A model generated the notes under the pieces. It was not told the origin of the DNA. It searched no databases and was given only the letters and a program-made list of their open reading frames with translations. A DNA stretch of 8,587 nt from Acidimicrobiaceae bacterium (GTDB taxonomy: Bacteria; Actinomycetota; Acidimicrobiia; Acidimicrobiales; Acidimicrobiaceae), in NCBI GenBank assembly GCA_013044415.1, contig JABEUO010000202.1:1-8587 (forward strand), in the 5' to 3' direction. A program made the translations under genes and the position numbers. Positions within the stretch are counted from its first letter, which is position 1. Each line of letters begins with the position of its first letter. Of this stretch, positions 6,214 to 8,587 are shown one piece after another.

Positions 6214-7002
6214 ATGAATACCTACCTGGACAGAATTGTGCTTTGGCATCGCGCGAGGGCGATGGACGACCATCGCGACGCAAAAGAATTGATCCGGATG
6301 ACCCATGACCTGGCTCCCACACGGTCGTTATCAAAGTCGCTGACCGAGCAGAGCGGCGTGTCGATAATCGCCGAGGTGAAACGGAGATCTCCTTCAAAAG
6401 GCGAATTAGCGGCAGATATATCTGTTCCTGATCAAGTAGCGAGGTACGTGCAAGGTGGAGCGAAAGCGATATCCATCCTGACGGACGAGGAGTTCTTCTC
6501 AGGTTCGATGGATGATATAAAATTGGCACGAACTGCGACAGAACTTCCAATTCTTCGAAAAGACTTTACGGTTTCAGAACTTGACGTGATAGATGCAAGG
6601 CTGATAGGAGCTGATGCGATCCTGCTTATAGCTGCTGCTCTTTCGATTGAAGAGGTAGGACGCTATTCTGATCTGGCCCACAGTATTGGACTTGAGGTGC
6701 TCCTTGAGGTACACGATGAGGAGGAATTAGCCCAACTAGACGTATCGGAAGCAGATGTCGTGGGGATAAACCAACGTGACCTTACAACCTTCAGTGTCGA
6801 TACCGCAAGAGCCCTAAAGCTATCTGAACTGATCCCGGCCGGCTTGGTCAAGATCGCAGAGTCAGGCGTTAGCGATCCCGAGCAGTTAACTATCCTGTCG
6901 AAGGCGGGCTTCGATGGTGCCCTGATTGGCGAGGCCCTCATACGCTCAAAATCCCCCGAGGAATTGCTACGAGCATTTGTGGCCGCTGGCAGGGGTTTCT
7001 AA
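6214..7002 (+). CDS. trpC: Indole-3-glycerol-phosphate synthase
   Basis: TrpC closes the indole ring: it converts carboxyphenylaminodeoxyribulose phosphate to indole-3-glycerol phosphate with loss of CO2 and water. The protein is a single TIM-barrel domain of 262 residues, the usual length for a stand-alone enzyme. Visible are the N-terminal TYLDRIVLWHRARAMDD helix, EVKRRSPSKG (54-63) with Glu54 and catalytic Lys56, LTDEEFFSGS (89-98), LRKDF with Lys116, LLEVH with Glu165, GINQRDL with Asn186, AESGV (215-219), and the phosphate-binding GALIGEALI near the end. ATG at 6214 begins right at the conserved N-terminal helix. Only a weak AGGA sits ten bases upstream, so translation may be leaderless. 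The stop overlaps the trpF start as TAATG, so trpC is the first gene of a coupled trpC-trpF-trpB unit. Confidence 0.97.
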   Translation: MNTYLDRIVLWHRARAMDDHRDAKELIRMTHDLAPTRSLSKSLTEQSGVSIIAEVKRRSPSKGELAADISVPDQVARYVQGGAKAISILTDEEFFSGSMDDIKLARTATELPILRKDFTVSELDVIDARLIGADAILLIAAALSIEEVGRYSDLAHSIGLEVLLEVHDEEELAQLDVSEADVVGINQRDLTTFSVDTARALKLSELIPAGLVKIAESGVSDPEQLTILSKAGFDGALIGEALIRSKSPEELLRAFVAAGRGF

Positions 7003-7685
7003 TGTCAGTCTTCGTTAAGATCTGCGGAATTACCAATGAATCGGATGCGCTTTTGTCGGTCGCGCTTGGAGCCGATGCCCTTGGCTTCATTTTTGCTCCA
7101 TCAAAACGGCAGGTCAATGAGAGAATTGTGTCGGATATAATTCACCAGCTTCCAGGGTCAGTCTTGACATTTGGAGTTTTTGTCAATGAAAGGCCAGAAG
7201 AAGTGGCGAAGCTGGTGAATAAGATCGGGCTGAATGGAGCGCAGCTCCATGGAAATGAGGGGCCGACGGCAACAAACTTTGTCTCTGATCGAGTTCGATA
7301 CGTAATAAAGAGTTTTCCGGCCGGCCACTCACAGCTAAGAAACCTAGATGCTTATCGAATCTGGGCCACGTTGGTCGACAGCTCTAACCCCGGATCTGGG
7401 TCGGTATTTGACTGGTCATTGGTCGAAGGGATGTCGCCAGAACGACGAATGCTGCTGGCTGGTGGATTGAATGCCGAAAATGTGGCCGTTGGAATCGAAA
7501 GGGTTCGACCTTTTGGTGTTGACGTCGCTTCGGGCGTGGAGGCCAGCCCGGGCAAAAAGGATCCCGCCAAATTAAGAGCCTTCATCAGAAACGCGAAGGC
7601 CGTAGAGTTTGCGGAAACTGATTTCTGGCAAAGGGACAGCACTTTTACTGAAGATATGCCCTACAACTGGGAGGAGTCGGATTGA
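7002..7685 (+). CDS. trpF: Phosphoribosylanthranilate isomerase
   Basis: TrpF performs the Amadori rearrangement of phosphoribosylanthranilate to carboxyphenylaminodeoxyribulose phosphate, the step before TrpC. The 227-residue TIM-barrel protein starts VKICGIT with the catalytic general base Cys8. It continues with GADALGFIFAPSKRQV (23-38), GAQLHGNE (79-86), the general acid Asp126 in TLVDSSNPGSG (123-133), LLAGGLNAENV, and DVASGVEASPGKKD, the C-terminal phosphate-binding strand. After the barrel there is an acidic tail of about 25 residues ending NWEESD that I cannot assign. ATG at 7002 overlaps the trpC stop, with AGGGG six bases upstream. The stop overlaps the TTG start of trpB. A dedicated trpF is notable in an actinobacterium, because many of them lack it and use the bifunctional PriA isomerase instead. 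Confidence 0.95.
   Translation: MSVFVKICGITNESDALLSVALGADALGFIFAPSKRQVNERIVSDIIHQLPGSVLTFGVFVNERPEEVAKLVNKIGLNGAQLHGNEGPTATNFVSDRVRYVIKSFPAGHSQLRNLDAYRIWATLVDSSNPGSGSVFDWSLVEGMSPERRMLLAGGLNAENVAVGIERVRPFGVDVASGVEASPGKKDPAKLRAFIRNAKAVEFAETDFWQRDSTFTEDMPYNWEESD
7670..7676 (+). promoter_or_regulatory. Shine-Dalgarno that selects the TTG start of trpB
   Basis: GGAGGAG inside the trpF tail ends five bases before TTG at 7682, while the later in-frame ATG at 7691 would be 14 bases away. Spacing therefore favours TTG, which also gives a four-base TTGA overlap with the trpF stop. Confidence 0.7.
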
Positions 7686-8587
7686 ACGTAATGGGAAGGC
7701 CAGAAAAAAGGGGTCGCTTCGGAGAGTTCGGTGGAGTCTACGTCCCTGAATCGCTGATTGCGGCTTGTTCGGAGCTGGAAGAGGCCTTCGAATCGTCCTG
7801 GGTAGATCCCGAGTTTCGATCAGAGTATTATCGGATTCTTTCAAACTACGCCGGAAGACCCACTCCTCTAACCTTCGTCAAAAGGCTTTCGGAAAAGCTG
7901 GGTGTGGAGGTATTCTTCAAAAGAGAAGATCTGAATCACACCGGATCACACAAGATCAATAATGTCAGTGGCCAAGCGCTTTTGACCAAGAGGATGGGCA
8001 AAAAGCGCATAATTGCCGAGACTGGCGCTGGGCAGCACGGTGTTGCAACGGCTACCGCCGCAGCACTCTTCGGACTCGACGCAACGGTCTTTATGGGCGA
8101 GGTTGATGTAAAGCGACAGGAACTCAACGTCTTCCGGATGAAGCTTCTTGGCACCGAGGTGGTTTCGGTATCTTCGGGCTCAAAAACGCTAAAGGACGCG
8201 ATAAACGAAGCTATGAGGGACTGGGTCGCAAATGTCGAGAGTACTCACTACTGCATAGGTTCGGTTATGGGTCCGCATCCTTACCCATATATGGTCAGAG
8301 AGTTCCAGCGAATAATAGGGGATGAGGCGCAGGAGCAGTTTGAACAAGAGATCGGTGGAGATCCAGATTTTGTCGTAGCTTGTGTCGGAGGGGGTTCGAA
8401 CGCCGCTGGAACATTCGCCGGCTTCGCATCCAAGGAGCATACCAGGTTGGTCGGAGTCGAGCCACTGGGCGGAGCCGCCATTGGCCGAGGCTCACCCGGT
8501 ATCGTACATGGCATGCGGACCATGCTTTTACAGGACGAATTTGGGCAGGTCAGTGAGGCGCAATCGGTGTCTGCGGGTCTCGATTAC
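7682..8587 (+). CDS. trpB: Tryptophan synthase beta chain (3' end outside window)
   Basis: TrpB is the PLP enzyme that joins indole and serine to make tryptophan, working as an alpha2-beta2 complex with TrpA. The 302 codons present are open to the window edge, and the missing C-terminal part would hold roughly the last quarter of a normal chain. Visible are GRFGEFGGVYVPESL near the N-terminus, GRPTPL, KREDLNHTGSHKINN with the PLP-binding Lys91, AETGAGQHG with the catalytic Glu113, GSVMGPHPYP, and the phosphate-binding GGGSNA at 236-241. It is of the ordinary TrpB1 type. The start is taken as TTG 7682, overlapping the trpF stop and well placed behind GGAGG; ATG 7691 would shorten it by three residues. 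trpA is expected immediately downstream but is not in view. Confidence 0.97.
   Translation, partial: MNVMGRPEKRGRFGEFGGVYVPESLIAACSELEEAFESSWVDPEFRSEYYRILSNYAGRPTPLTFVKRLSEKLGVEVFFKREDLNHTGSHKINNVSGQALLTKRMGKKRIIAETGAGQHGVATATAAALFGLDATVFMGEVDVKRQELNVFRMKLLGTEVVSVSSGSKTLKDAINEAMRDWVANVESTHYCIGSVMGPHPYPYMVREFQRIIGDEAQEQFEQEIGGDPDFVVACVGGGSNAAGTFAGFASKEHTRLVGVEPLGGAAIGRGSPGIVHGMRTMLLQDEFGQVSEAQSVSAGLDY

Noticed and set aside
6040..6550. Reverse-strand ORFs across the trpC start
   Set aside because: They lie opposite a well-supported trpC with all active-site motifs and show no recognisable protein features.
7765..7962. Plus-strand ORF in another frame of trpB
   Set aside because: The overlapping frame carries the full TrpB motif series, including the PLP lysine; the 65-codon ORF is a shadow.

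Overview
The window looks like a chromosomal biosynthesis locus from a bacterium of the Actinomycetota. The reasons are the hisI-trpE adjacency with overlapping stop and start codons, frequent GTG and TTG starts, and the actinobacterial character of the TrpC and TrpE sequences. By eye the GC content is near one half, low for that phylum. A mid-GC acidimicrobial lineage would fit, but this is inference and no database search was possible. I see no insertion sequence, phage, CRISPR array, tRNA or rRNA.

Layout: (1) 2-184, the 3' end of hisI, whose stop overlaps the GTG start of (2) trpE, 181-1689. (3) 1723-2418, reverse strand: a class-I glutamine-amidotransferase-like hydrolase of the PuuD / peptidase C26 family, convergent with trpE. 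(4) 2419-2706, a divergent intergenic region with a 14-bp tandem repeat and a long inverted repeat. (5) 2707-3621, a YgfZ/GcvT-like folate-binding protein. (6) 3651-5036 and 5009-5689, reverse strand: a membrane sensor histidine kinase and its OmpR-family response regulator, transcribed regulator first. (7) 5690-6213, a 524-base gene-free divergent region with several inverted repeats, one of them very strong just before trpC, and a short Trp-containing ORF. (8) 6214-7002 trpC, 7002-7685 trpF and 7682-8587 trpB (cut by the window end), three genes joined by overlapping stop and start codons.

Together the genes supply anthranilate synthase component I (TrpE), phosphoribosylanthranilate isomerase (TrpF), indole-3-glycerol-phosphate synthase (TrpC) and the tryptophan synthase beta chain (TrpB). 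Missing from the window are TrpG and TrpD, and TrpA, which probably lies just downstream. The trp genes are split into two transcription units by about 4.5 kb holding four genes with no evident role in tryptophan synthesis.

No wholly novel multi-gene system is evident; the enzymes are standard. The points that most deserve a second look are the putative trpCFB leader or operator, the two structured intergenic regions and the split of the locus.
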